Assembly (NCBI RefSeq): GCF_004339565.1
Contig: NZ_SMFZ01000002.1
Span: 434,001-498,000 of the forward strand
Length of the DNA stretch: 64,000 nt
Direction: 5' to 3'
Source of the DNA: Pseudonocardia endophytica
Lineage (GTDB): Bacteria > Actinomycetota > Actinomycetes > Mycobacteriales > Pseudonocardiaceae
Below, one piece after another: positions 15,976 to 23,887 of the stretch (within the stretch, counting starts at the first letter, position 1; the number at the start of each line of letters is the position of its first letter). The notes beneath the pieces were generated by a model. The model ran no database searches, was not told the DNA's origin, and was given only the letters and a program-made list of their open reading frames with translations. Both the position numbers and the translations under genes were made by a program.

Positions 15976-16126
15976 GTAAGGCCTCCTCGACTCGACGACG
16001 CACGGGCCGCTTCCTGGCCGACGATGCACGTCGCGTAGACGCGCAACAGGACGTCGACGCTGTACCCGGGCCATGCCGCCACCTGTGAGCGCCGGGACAT
16101 CGTCGTTGAGCCACGTCAATGCGCCG
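15976..16126 (-). pseudogene. Second integrase C-terminal remnant (direct repeat A, copy 2)
   Basis: Minus-strand fragment that reads LTWLNDDVPA in one frame and QVAAWPGYSVDVLLRVYATC-IVGQEAA in another, collinear with the end of the integrase pseudogene at 13985-14790 but much shorter. The His of the usual GHSVD is Tyr here (GYSVD). Sequence upstream of it switches directly to REP-like palindromes. It is a decayed duplicate with a large internal deletion. Confidence 0.75.
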
Positions 16127-16279
16127 CCTCCGGCCGGCGCGGGCCGGCTACCCGGCCCAGGCCAACGGAGGACGAGCCGGTTCTCATGAGCCGTCTCGGG
16201 CATCCGACGTTCGAGCAGCTCACCCCGATTCAGGCTCGAAGCGGTTGCAGCACCGATGCCGGACCGACACGCTGGGCCG

Positions 16280-16507
16280 ATGTCCGAGACCCCGGACACC
16301 ATGACTGTCGACGGGCACACATTCCGGGTGACCAGGCGCCCCGGGGTCCTCGGTCAGTACGACTTCGACTGGCTGACCGGTCCCAGCGAGGGTTACGGGT
16401 TCACCGCGTCGTCGTGCGGCGGCGAGGCCATGAGCCGAACAGATCTCGAAGAGTCCATCCGCAGCTTCCTCGTCCAGGTCGACCCTGCGACCGGGTACAT
16501 CGAGTAG
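16280..16507 (+). CDS. Small hypothetical protein (75 aa)
   Basis: Starts MSETPDTMTVDGHTFRV; contains WLTGPSEGYGFTASSCGGEAMS and ends FLVQVDPATGYIE. The composition is balanced and unlike the surrounding repeat debris, which suggests a real gene. An in-frame ATG eight codons upstream is possible. No family recognised and no membrane segment. Confidence 0.55.
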   Translation: MSETPDTMTVDGHTFRVTRRPGVLGQYDFDWLTGPSEGYGFTASSCGGEAMSRTDLEESIRSFLVQVDPATGYIE

Positions 16508-16592
16508 CTGCCTCCGGCGGCCGGGCTCCGCCCGAACCCGACACCGCTCGGAGACCATGAAGGATCCGCGGCCGGGCGCGTGTGGAGGCCGG

Positions 16593-16994
16593 TCACGACG
16601 GCAGCAGGATGAGGCCGTCGTGCTCGGTGAAGTCGGCGAAGTCCTTGATGTTCAGCGTCGCGAGTGGGACGTCGTTGGCGATGCACGTGGCGGCGATCCA
16701 CGAGTCGTTCACCGGCTGTGAGCGTCCGCGGAGCCGGGCGGCGGCGTTGATCCGACCCCAGGTCCGGGCGACCGTCTCATCCGAGTCCAGGACCACGACG
16801 TGGGCGAGCCAGTCGTCGAGCTGGTCGCGGGTCCGGTGTCCCCAGTGCCGGATCTCGGCCCACTGTCACAGTTCGGCGACGGTCACGAAGGTGACGCACC
16901 ACGTGGCGCCGATCAGTCTGGTAGCCACCGGCCCGGTGAGGCGGTTCTCGAGGGCCTGGGAGGCGACGTCGTCGTCCAGGACGACGGGCCGCAT
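16593..16994 (-). pseudogene. PIN-domain (VapC-like) toxin gene interrupted by one in-frame TGA
   Basis: Read continuously on the minus strand from an ATG at 16994, the frame gives MRPVVLDDDVASQALENRL, then GATWCVTFVTVAEL, a TGA at 16866-16868, then QWAEIRHWGHRTRDQLDDWL and, to the end, NDSWIAATCIANDVPLATLN-KDFADF. This is a complete PIN RNase fold with the N-terminal LDxD region and the C-terminal ND/KDF acidic residues. One stop codon near residue 43 is the only lesion. From the second half an ATG-less or reinitiated product would lack the first catalytic Asp. No antitoxin gene is evident upstream. Confidence 0.8.
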
Positions 16995-17063
16995 CGGTTG
17001 CGCTGTCGGTCGTCATGATCGCGGTATGGCCACGGTACGGCGGCGGGCACGATCATCGCGGCC

Positions 17064-17609
17064 GTGTCCACGATCGACGGGCTTCCCGCCCACATCCTGC
17101 TCGTGCACGCGGTCGTCGTACTCGTGCCGCTCAGTGCGCTGCTGATCCTGCTCGTGGCGTTCTGGCCCGCCGCTCGACGACGCCTCGTCTGGCCGACCGC
17201 GATCCTCTCGGTGGTGGCCCTGATCTTCGTCCCGCTGACGACCGAGGCAGGCGAGTGGCTCGAGCAACGGGTCGCGCGGACCCCGCTGGTGAGCACCCAT
17301 ACCGAGATCGGGGACACGATGCTGCCGTGGGCGATCGCCATGGCCGTCGTCGCCATGGTCCTGCTGGGCCGTCACCTTCTCGGCTCGCGTCGATCCGGCG
17401 GACGGGACGCTCCCGGCGCGGCCACGGCCACCGGTCCCGGAACCACATCGGGGCAGCCGGGCGGGACCGTCGTGACCGTCGTCGTCGGGCTGCTGGCCGT
17501 CGTCGTGGCCGCGGGCTCCGTGTTCACCGTCTACCGGATCGGCGAGTCCGGGGCACGGGCCGCCTGGACCGGTCAGTTCTCACAGCAGGCCCGGGTCGGG
17601 CCACCCTGA
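17064..17609 (+). CDS. DUF2231-like small membrane protein
   Basis: 181 residues with four hydrophobic segments (residues ~8-33, 42-57, 86-103, 133-155). The opening GLPAHILLVHAVVVLVPLSALL and the FVPLTTEAGEWLE-RV region match what I recall of the DUF2231 family, whose members carry a conserved His in the first segment and may be haem- or quinone-associated; that is not established. GTG start at 17064. It precedes the CadD-type transporter by 178 bp on the same strand. Confidence 0.68.
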   Translation: MSTIDGLPAHILLVHAVVVLVPLSALLILLVAFWPAARRRLVWPTAILSVVALIFVPLTTEAGEWLEQRVARTPLVSTHTEIGDTMLPWAIAMAVVAMVLLGRHLLGSRRSGGRDAPGAATATGPGTTSGQPGGTVVTVVVGLLAVVVAAGSVFTVYRIGESGARAAWTGQFSQQARVGPP

Positions 17610-17787
17610 CGGGCCGCCGCCGGGCGGCGGCTGAAACGCAGGTCCGTCCGGGACGCGGTCACGAGCCGCGGTCGGCCGACCGGTGACGATCCGTGGCGCC
17701 GTCCGAGCGGCGCGCCGAATCGGGCATCCCCGACACTGAGGCCTGTCGCGTCGACCGGCGCGGTCGCTGCCGAGCCGGAGAGGTCCC

Positions 17788-18384
17788 GTGTCGTTGTCCG
17801 TGATCGCCCAGGCTGCGGGCATGTTCGCGGTGACGAACATCGACGACATCCTGATCCTGGCCCTGTTCTTCGCCCGGGTCGCCGGTAACCGGCGGGGCGT
17901 GCCGGACGTGGTCGTCGGTCAGTACCTCGGGTTCGCCGGGATCCTCGCCGGCGCCGTCGTCGGAGCCCTGGCGGCCGGGCTGCTGCCGGAGTCGGTCCTG
18001 CCCTACCTCGGTCTGCTGCCGTTGCTGCTGGGGATCCGGGCAGCCCGGGCGGCATGGCGCGAACGCCACGACACCGGCGACGAGTCCGGTCCGGGGGACG
18101 GCGACGTCGGGATCCTCACCGTCGCGCTGGTCACCCTCGCCAACGGTGGCGACAACATCGGTGTGTACGTCCCGGTGTTCGCCACCGCCGGAACCGCCGG
18201 GATGATCACCTACGTCGTGGTGTTCCTCGTGCTCGTCGGCGTGTGGTGCGTCGCCGGTCGCTTCCTTGCGACCCGGCCGCCCGTCGCCCGGACGCTGGCC
18301 CGGTGGGGGCACGTCATCCTGCCGGTCGTCCTGATCGGCATCGGTCTGATCATCCTCATCGAGGGCGGGGCATCCGGACCCTGA
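17788..18384 (+). CDS. CadD family cadmium/cation efflux protein
   Basis: 198-residue membrane protein with the two family signatures TNIDDILILALFFA near residue 17 and ANGGDNIGVYVPVFA near residue 117, and six hydrophobic segments. CadD proteins export or exclude cadmium and possibly quaternary cations. GTG start preceded by GGAGAGG. No CadC/ArsR-type repressor is adjacent. A bidirectional hairpin follows 22 bp after the stop. Confidence 0.85.
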   Translation: MSLSVIAQAAGMFAVTNIDDILILALFFARVAGNRRGVPDVVVGQYLGFAGILAGAVVGALAAGLLPESVLPYLGLLPLLLGIRAARAAWRERHDTGDESGPGDGDVGILTVALVTLANGGDNIGVYVPVFATAGTAGMITYVVVFLVLVGVWCVAGRFLATRPPVARTLARWGHVILPVVLIGIGLIILIEGGASGP

Positions 18385-18406
18385 TCCGGCAGGCCCTGGA
18401 GCACAC

Positions 18407-18442
18407 GACGGCGCGACCCCCGATGGCAGGGGCGGCGCCGTC
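18407..18442. terminator. Terminator after cadD-like gene
   Basis: GACGGCGCGACCCC and GGGGCGGCGCCGTC pair over 14 positions with two adjacent mismatches, around an 8-nt loop. It lies between convergent reading directions. Confidence 0.6.
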
Positions 18443-18469
18443 GTCGCGGAACGGTTCGGGAACCGACGG

Positions 18470-18560
18470 TCACTCGGTGGCCTTGTTGTACGCGCAGTTC
18501 GCCGCCCCGCCTGCCGCGCCCGCGGCGGCTCCGCCGGGACCACCGGACGAACGACGACAT
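18470..18560 (-). other. Possible Gly/Ala-rich micropeptide gene carrying a 1-nt frameshift
   Basis: An ATGATG on the minus strand (18563-18558) follows a textbook AAGGAG at 18571-18566. The frame from these ATGs gives Arg-rich nonsense running into the cadD-like gene. Dropping one base near 18545 gives a 29-residue peptide that begins MSSFVGGPGGAAAG, ends GGAANCAYNKATE and stops at 18470. The segment length is 91 nt, 3n+1, as a single insertion predicts. A GxxxG-rich stretch with a single Cys resembles class II bacteriocin-like peptides, but this is speculative. Confidence 0.3.
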
Positions 18561-18731
18561 CATTTCTCCTTGCTGTCGCCCGAGGACCGGCCGGGCCGGT
18601 CCGGCCTCGAGCGCTGCTCGACGATCCGTGGACGTCCCGGTCTCGGCCCGTCGATGGTCGACCGGAGCGCGAACGGGACGTTAGGGACGAACGTCGGGAG
18701 GGCTCCCGAGATCGTCTCGCACGGGAGGGGC

Positions 18732-19721
18732 TCAGCGCCGCAACGTGTCGCGGGGCTGGCAGCCGTAGGCGTGCCGGTACTGGACCGCGAAGCGGCCCGG
18801 GTTCGTGAACCCCCATCGTGCAGCGATCTCCGCGACGGAACCGCCGCGCGTCGGGTCCGCGTCCAGCAGCTCACGACGGGCGCGCTCCATCCGCACCCGC
18901 CGCAGCTCCTCCAGCGGGGTGCTGCCCCGCTCCTTGCGGAACGCGACCTGCAGGCCGCGCACACCGATACGGGCCGCCGCGGCGATGTCCTCGACGCCGA
19001 TGTCCTCGGCGGCGTGCTCGTCGATGAACGTCAGCGCCCGCCGTAGCGCCGCCGGCCTCGACCAGCCGGGCGGCGAGGCGGAGTCGGCCAGCAGCCGGAG
19101 AGCGGAGTTGTCGAACGTCGTCACCGCGGCCGTCGCCAGCAGCCGGGCCGTGCTCGCCTGGACGAGCGGGCTCGCCGCCGCGACGTCGTTGGCCATCACG
19201 TCGTCACGCACGTGATGGACGACGCCCATCCAGTACTGCGCGGCCGCTGCCGACACGGGGGTCATGCCGCTGAACGTCAGCTTGTCCGGAGCGATCCCGA
19301 CGGCGGTCGCGACGCGGTCGAGCGCGGGCCTGGCGACGGTCACGAGCTCCTCGTCGAGGTCGTCCATGTCGACCCACCATCCCTCGCGGTGGGTCGGCAT
19401 CAGCACCGGTGCACCCTCTTCGGCGACCACCGAGTCCCGGCCCGCCCCGGCGGTCAGACGGCCCCTGGTGCGCTCCAGCACGATCAGCGACGGGTTCGTG
19501 CCGAGCGCGCCGACATGCACGGACATGCTGTAGCGCACGCGCGCCAGCGCGAACTCGGGCGCGGTGAGTCCGGAGTGGACGAACTCGAAGTCCTCGGTGG
19601 TGCCCGAAGGGCTGACCGTGAAGTCGACGTAGGCCGTCCGCAGCTCGTGGTTCGCCTCCTCCGGGTCCCGGGACCGGACGTCGAACCCGGCAGGCGGGGT
19701 TGCCTCCCGCTCCACCCGCAC
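18732..19721 (-). CDS. AraC family transcriptional regulator
   Basis: 329 residues. The last ~100 residues hold the double helix-turn-helix DNA-binding domain (AALRRALTFIDEHAAEDIGV, then AARIGVRGLQVAFRKERGSTP and ARWGFTNPGRFAVQYRHAYG). The N-terminal part resembles the AraC-binding-like domain of the FeaR/NphR group of activators of aromatic or alkaloid catabolism. GTG start. It lies upstream of and parallel with no obvious target; the rifampin-monooxygenase-like gene ends 103 bp upstream of its start on the same strand, so autoregulation or a distant target is possible. Confidence 0.87.
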   Translation of the reverse strand: MRVEREATPPAGFDVRSRDPEEANHELRTAYVDFTVSPSGTTEDFEFVHSGLTAPEFALARVRYSMSVHVGALGTNPSLIVLERTRGRLTAGAGRDSVVAEEGAPVLMPTHREGWWVDMDDLDEELVTVARPALDRVATAVGIAPDKLTFSGMTPVSAAAAQYWMGVVHHVRDDVMANDVAAASPLVQASTARLLATAAVTTFDNSALRLLADSASPPGWSRPAALRRALTFIDEHAAEDIGVEDIAAAARIGVRGLQVAFRKERGSTPLEELRRVRMERARRELLDADPTRGGSVAEIAARWGFTNPGRFAVQYRHAYGCQPRDTLRR

Positions 19722-19823
19722 ACCCCCGAGCCCCGTCGACCGCTTGCGTTCCCCCCACGCGCACCCTAGCCGCCGGGAGGCTCCCCGCCCGTTCGTACAG
19801 TCCTTCCGGAGAGGTCCGCGACC

Positions 19824-21272
19824 CTACGACGCAGAGGCGGGTTCGACGGTCGCGGCGCCGAACCACAGGGACAGGCTCGCGAGCAGCTCCTCCTGGTCGT
19901 CCCCGGTCCAGACGACGTGACCGTCCGGGCGCAGCAGCACGGCGGGCACGTCGAGCGCGTCGGACCCGTCGACGACGTGGTCGATCCGGTCCGCCCACCC
20001 CGGCACCGACAGCCGTCCGGTCCGGTCGAGCAGTAGACCGCGCCCCCGTCGTTGCAGCTCGAACAGGCGCCCGTGCCCCAGTGGCAGGTCGCGAAGCCGT
20101 CGCCCGACCAGGGCGTGACCGCCGCCGAGGTCGTACCGGATGCCGATCGCGGTGATCTTCTCGATCAGGTGGCGGTTGACGTCGTCGAAGCTCATCAGCT
20201 CGCGCATCAGCCTGCGGACGGACTGTGGCCCGGGCTCCGGGGTCATCAGGAGCGTCTGGGCGCGCGTGTTGTTCAGGACGTCCTCTGCCACCGGGTGCCG
20301 CTCGGCGTGGTAGCTGTCCAGCAGGCCCTCCGGCGCCCAGCCGTCCACGGCGGCGGCGAGCTTCCAGCCGAGGTTGACCGCGTCCTGGATGCCGAGGTTG
20401 AGGCCCTGTCCTCCGACGGGCGGGTGGACGTGCGCGGCGTCGCCGGCCAGGAACGCGCGACCGGAGCGGTACCGCTCGGCCTGCCGGGTCGCGTCGCCGA
20501 AGCGGGACAGCCAGCGCGGGGAGTGCACGCCGAAGTCGGTGCCCGCCACCGCACGCAGCCGTTCCCGGACCTCCTCCAGCGTCGGGGCCTCGCGCCCGCC
20601 GCTGGCCTCCGCCGCGGGCACGACGAGCCGGTACGTGCCGCCGCCGGTCGGGTTCGGTCCGACGCCGAACCAGGGGCGGGTCTTCCGGACCTCGGCCACC
20701 ACCTCGGTCACCGTCTCCGGATCGACGCCGATGTCCACCTCGCCGATCAGCGTCTCGATCCGGGTGGGTTCGCCGGGGAAGCCGACTCCGAGCAGCTTGC
20801 GCACGGTGCTGCGGCCGCCGTCGCAGCCCACGAGGTACCGGGAACGCAACCGCGAGCCGTCGGCCAGCTCGGCGGTCACCCCGTCGTCGTCCTGCTCCAG
20901 TCCGACGACCTCACAGCCGCGACGTACCGCAGCGCCGAGCTCGGTGGCGTGTTCGGTCAGCAGCCGGTCGGTGACGGGTTGCGGGATGCCGAGGACGTAC
21001 CCGTGTGCGGTGTCCAGATCGTCCGGCGCCCGCTGGGTGATGGCCGCGAAGAAGCTGCCGAGCGGATACTGCGTCCCCTCCGCGAGGAACCGTTCCAGCA
21101 GGCCGCGCTGATCCATGATCTCGATGCTGCGGATGTGCAGGCCGAGCGACCGGACGACCGGTGTCGGCTCCTCGTCGCGCTCCAGCACGAGGACGTCCAC
21201 CCGGTGCAGCCTCAGCTCGGCGGCCAGCATCATGCCGGTCGGCCCGCCACCCACCACGATCACGTCGAACAC
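19824..21272 (-). CDS. rox: Rifampin monooxygenase-like FAD enzyme (Rox)
   Basis: 482-residue class A flavin monooxygenase whose sequence closely follows the rifampin monooxygenases (Rox/Iri) I remember: MFDVIVVGGGPTGMMLAAEL, the RSLGLHIRSIEIMDQRGLLE and LDTAHGYVLGIPQPVTDRLL stretches, GCDGGRSTVRKLLGVGFPGE, HSPRWLSRFGDATRQAERYR, GDAAHVHPPVGGQGLNLGIQ, and the C-terminal GRGLLLDRTGRLSVPGWADR with PAVLLRPDGHVVW. Rox N- or C-hydroxylates the rifamycin naphthyl ring, linearising and inactivating it. A RAE-like inverted repeat lies 69 bp upstream. If correct, the host has an intrinsic rifamycin resistance gene; other phenolic substrates cannot be excluded. Confidence 0.85.
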   Translation of the reverse strand: MFDVIVVGGGPTGMMLAAELRLHRVDVLVLERDEEPTPVVRSLGLHIRSIEIMDQRGLLERFLAEGTQYPLGSFFAAITQRAPDDLDTAHGYVLGIPQPVTDRLLTEHATELGAAVRRGCEVVGLEQDDDGVTAELADGSRLRSRYLVGCDGGRSTVRKLLGVGFPGEPTRIETLIGEVDIGVDPETVTEVVAEVRKTRPWFGVGPNPTGGGTYRLVVPAAEASGGREAPTLEEVRERLRAVAGTDFGVHSPRWLSRFGDATRQAERYRSGRAFLAGDAAHVHPPVGGQGLNLGIQDAVNLGWKLAAAVDGWAPEGLLDSYHAERHPVAEDVLNNTRAQTLLMTPEPGPQSVRRLMRELMSFDDVNRHLIEKITAIGIRYDLGGGHALVGRRLRDLPLGHGRLFELQRRGRGLLLDRTGRLSVPGWADRIDHVVDGSDALDVPAVLLRPDGHVVWTGDDQEELLASLSLWFGAATVEPASAS

Positions 21273-21340
21273 GAACCCCCCGTTCCCGCCGGATTTCTGC
21301 AGGTGACCCGGCTACGGGCGGAGATTCTGAGGGGTGGACG

Positions 21341-21359
21341 GGGTCTTGTGGCAAGGCCC
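21341..21359. promoter_or_regulatory. Rifamycin-associated-element-like inverted repeat
   Basis: GGGTCTTGTGGCAAGGCCC is an 8-3-8 inverted repeat with one mismatch; an extra G/C pair flanks it at 21340 and 21360. It resembles the 19-bp rifamycin-associated element found before rifamycin-inactivating genes in actinomycetes, as I recall it (GGGCCTTG-CGG-CAAGGCCC type), and lies 69 bp before the rox start, between it and the phosphatase stop. Confidence 0.65.
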
Positions 21360-21367
21360 CGGTCGCG

Positions 21368-22138
21368 CTATACGTTGAAGTGGGAGGAGAAGCGTGCACG
21401 CGTCGCGGTGATCTCGTCGTCGGTCAGGCCGCCCTCGCGCAGCACCGCTTCCGCGTCGATCCGGTCGACCGCGTCCAGCGCAGCACTGTGGACGGTCGTT
21501 CCGTGCCGCCGCAGCGAGGCGTCGATCAGCGCGTCCTGGTCCGGTGCGCCGATGGCCGCGAGCACGGACGGCACCGTCCGCGCGGCCTCCGCGTAGTCGT
21601 CCGCGATCGCCTCGCGGCTCACGCCGGCCAGCGACAGCAGCAGGAGCGCCAGCAGGCCCGTCCGGTCCCGTCCGGCTCCGCAGTGGAACACGATCCCGCC
21701 GGGACGGGCGCGCGCCACGGCACGGACGGCGTCGGCGCAGCGCTCCGGCTTCCGCGCGGCGAACAGCGGGTAGTAGAGCGGCGTCCCGTCCAGTCCGGAC
21801 GAGCGGATCTCGTCCCAGAGCGCGACGTCGTCGACGTCGTCGAGCGGGACGCGGACGCGGTCCATCTCGGACGGTGGTGCGGCCGTGGTCGGTGCGTCCC
21901 GGAACACCGCGGAGCCCGGGAGCGGGGCGTCGGCGCGGGGGACGAGCTCGTCGTCGTTGCGGAGGTCGAGCACGGTGCGCACACCTGCCACCCACGCGTC
22001 GTCCCAACCCGCGGGCGTCACGAAACGCAGTGTCGCGGAACGGAACACGCCGGCCGTCGTCGTCCCTCCGCCGCGCAGCGGCAGACCTCCGAGACCACGG
22101 GTGTTCGCGAACCCGTCCCACGGCACGGCGCGGTCCAC
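21368..22138 (-). CDS. Tyrosine-protein phosphatase
   Basis: 256-residue phosphatase of the tyrosine phosphatase type 3 / PtpB-like group. The signature HCGAGRDRTG places catalytic Cys153 and Arg159 in the P-loop; an upstream NTRGLGGLP-RGG and DLRNDDEL match the family. GTG start 4 bp after the SMP-30-like gene's stop, so the two are probably co-transcribed (merR - SMP-30 - phosphatase on the minus strand). Substrate could be phosphotyrosine, phosphoserine or a phosphoinositide, as with mycobacterial PtpB; not decidable here. Confidence 0.87.
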   Translation of the reverse strand: MDRAVPWDGFANTRGLGGLPLRGGGTTTAGVFRSATLRFVTPAGWDDAWVAGVRTVLDLRNDDELVPRADAPLPGSAVFRDAPTTAAPPSEMDRVRVPLDDVDDVALWDEIRSSGLDGTPLYYPLFAARKPERCADAVRAVARARPGGIVFHCGAGRDRTGLLALLLLSLAGVSREAIADDYAEAARTVPSVLAAIGAPDQDALIDASLRRHGTTVHSAALDAVDRIDAEAVLREGGLTDDEITATRARFSSHFNV

Positions 22139-22141
22139 GGC

Positions 22142-22939
22142 TCAGGGCCGCCCGGCGTGCGGGACGTCCACCCGCTCGGTGACCACGACGCCCTCGGACG
22201 CGCCACCGTCGCGCCAGGCGTTCGCCGTGATGTAGAGCGTGCGGCCGTCGTCTCCGCCGAGCGTGCAGGAGAAGCAGCCGCGGTCGGCCTCGACCACCTG
22301 GAGCACCTCGCCGCCCTCTGCCACCCGCACGCACCGCCTGCCCGGCACCTCGGCGAACCAGCAGGCGCCGTCGGCGTCGAGGCAGATGCCGTCCGGTGCC
22401 GCGCCCTCGCCGAGATCCGCCCACACCCGGCGGTCGGTCAGGTCGCCGCCGTCGGTGATGGTGAACGCGGTCAGCCGTGCCGCGTGCGACTCCGCGACGA
22501 TCAGCGTCGAGCCGTCGGGTGTCACCGCCATGCCGTTCGGGAACCAGACGTCCTCGGCGACGATGCGGTGGCTCCCATCCGGGTGCACGACGCCGACGAC
22601 GCCCGGCTTCGGCGTCTCGCCGGGCATCGCCCCGGGCATGTCGACCCAGGCACGTCCCTCCGCGTCGACGACGATCTCGTTCCAGGCCGTCCCCGGAAAC
22701 CCGTACGGCGCGAGCTCCGTGCCGACCTTCACCCCGTCCCGCGTCGTGGCCAGCAGCCGTCCGTCGGGCAACCAGTCGATCGAGAACGGCAGCCCGTCCA
22801 CGCGGGCGACGGTCTCGCGGGCGCCGCCGTCGTCGAAGACCAGGATCTCGCCGGTCGTCCAGTCGCACATCCAGAACCGGCCGTCGTGCCAGCGGGGGGA
22901 CTCGCCCATCGCGATCCCGGTCGCGAACGTCTGCGTCAT
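22142..22939 (-). CDS. SMP-30/gluconolactonase family protein
   Basis: 265-residue six-bladed beta-propeller lactonase-like protein. GESPRW near residue 12 supplies the metal-binding Glu, WFPNGMAVTPDGSTLIVAES supplies the conserved Asn/Asp region, and APDGICLDADGACWFAEVPG the next blade. The MTQTF start lies 4 bp beyond the MerR stop and is preferred over an upstream ATG inside merR. Probable activity is hydrolysis of a sugar or other lactone; the substrate is unknown. It is the middle gene of a tight three-gene unit. Confidence 0.87.
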   Translation of the reverse strand: MTQTFATGIAMGESPRWHDGRFWMCDWTTGEILVFDDGGARETVARVDGLPFSIDWLPDGRLLATTRDGVKVGTELAPYGFPGTAWNEIVVDAEGRAWVDMPGAMPGETPKPGVVGVVHPDGSHRIVAEDVWFPNGMAVTPDGSTLIVAESHAARLTAFTITDGGDLTDRRVWADLGEGAAPDGICLDADGACWFAEVPGRRCVRVAEGGEVLQVVEADRGCFSCTLGGDDGRTLYITANAWRDGGASEGVVVTERVDVPHAGRP

Positions 22940-22943
22940 ACCG

Positions 22944-23702
22944 TCAGGACCGCTTCCGGGCCGCGTTCTCATCGCGCGCGACCGCCTGGTTCAGCTTCTC
23001 GGTGCGGATCATGACGTCCAGCTGGGCCGGGTTGTAGAGGTCCCGCAGGGCCAGCCCGAACGTCTTTTGGGCGTGTCGCGCTCCGCGCGGTGCGTCGGCG
23101 TGCAGGTCCGCCAGCGCGGGGTACTCGACGACGATCTCGCGCATCGCCGGGGCGAGGCGCTCGGCCAGCGCCTGCCGGGTGGCCTCGTCGGCGTCCTCCG
23201 GCAGGTCGTCGAAGTCCTTCATCTCCGGGCCGTTCTCGTAGGTCTGGAGCATCTCGGCGTAGGTCTTCAGCCCCTGCGGACCGAGCACCCGGCCCGCGAC
23301 GACGAGGAACGCCCTGTCCGCCTCGGACAGCTCCGACCGCGCCCTCGTCGGGGCGAGATCGGCGGGCAGGTCCGTCGGCGTGGACTCGCGCAGGATCTCG
23401 GCCAGCTCGGCGCGCACGCCCTCGAGGCGCTCGATCGTCTCGGCCAGCTCCGTGTCCAGCTTGCGGAGCTCCTGCTCGGGGTGCTCGTCGGCGTCGCCCA
23501 GCTCGGCGATCTGGCCGAGCGAGAACCCGAGGTCGGTCAGCCGCTTGATCCGCAGGACCCGGACCAGGTGCGCGACGCCGTACTGCTTGTAGCCGTTGGA
23601 GCGTCGCTCGGGCTCGGCCAGCAGGCCGACCTCGTGGTAGTGACGCACGGCCCGCACGCTGGTGCCGGCCAGCTCGGCGATCTGGCGGGTACTCCAGGCC
23701 AT
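22944..23702 (-). CDS. MerR family transcriptional regulator
   Basis: 252 residues. The N-terminal winged HTH (WSTRQIAELAGTSVRAVRHYHEVGLL) is followed by a coiled-coil (QELRKLDTELAETIERLEGVRAEL) and a ~150-residue C-terminal region of the kind seen in ligand-responsive actinobacterial MerR proteins, without metal-binding cysteines. Two ATGs are possible; the second (MAWS) has GGGGGAG at a proper distance of 9 bp, whereas the first abuts it. First gene of the unit with SMP-30 and phosphatase, so it may regulate them. Confidence 0.87.
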   Translation of the reverse strand: MAWSTRQIAELAGTSVRAVRHYHEVGLLAEPERRSNGYKQYGVAHLVRVLRIKRLTDLGFSLGQIAELGDADEHPEQELRKLDTELAETIERLEGVRAELAEILRESTPTDLPADLAPTRARSELSEADRAFLVVAGRVLGPQGLKTYAEMLQTYENGPEMKDFDDLPEDADEATRQALAERLAPAMREIVVEYPALADLHADAPRGARHAQKTFGLALRDLYNPAQLDVMIRTEKLNQAVARDENAARKRS

Positions 23703-23753
23703 CTGCGGCATCTCCCCCGAATCGGACCGCCCCCTGCGGCACCATCCTGGCCC

Positions 23754-23846
23754 ATGAGCGTCGGGCGTGTCGTCCTCGTCGTGATCGGCGACCTCCCCGG
23801 CGGCGGGAAGTCGACGGGCGACCCGGGCACGCCGGGTTCAGGCTGA
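23754..23846 (+). CDS. 30-residue P-loop ORF (possibly truncated kinase)
   Basis: ATG at 23754 opens a short frame that begins MSVGRVVLVVIGDLPGGGKS and ends within 10 residues. GDLPGGGKST is a Walker A motif preceded by a hydrophobic beta strand, as at the N-terminus of P-loop kinases. No continuation is seen in any frame, so it is either a kinase remnant or chance. Divergent from merR. Confidence 0.3.
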   Translation: MSVGRVVLVVIGDLPGGGKSTGDPGTPGSG

Positions 23847-23887
23847 TCCCGGTCGCTCGCGACCTCCGTACCGTCTCCTGAGGACGG

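Noticed and set aside
13850..16300. Attachment-site duplication of the tRNA-Tyr 3' end
   Set aside because: No second copy of the T-arm/acceptor sequence (GGTTCGAATCC...CCTGCC) was found in the island; integration at the tRNA stays an inference.
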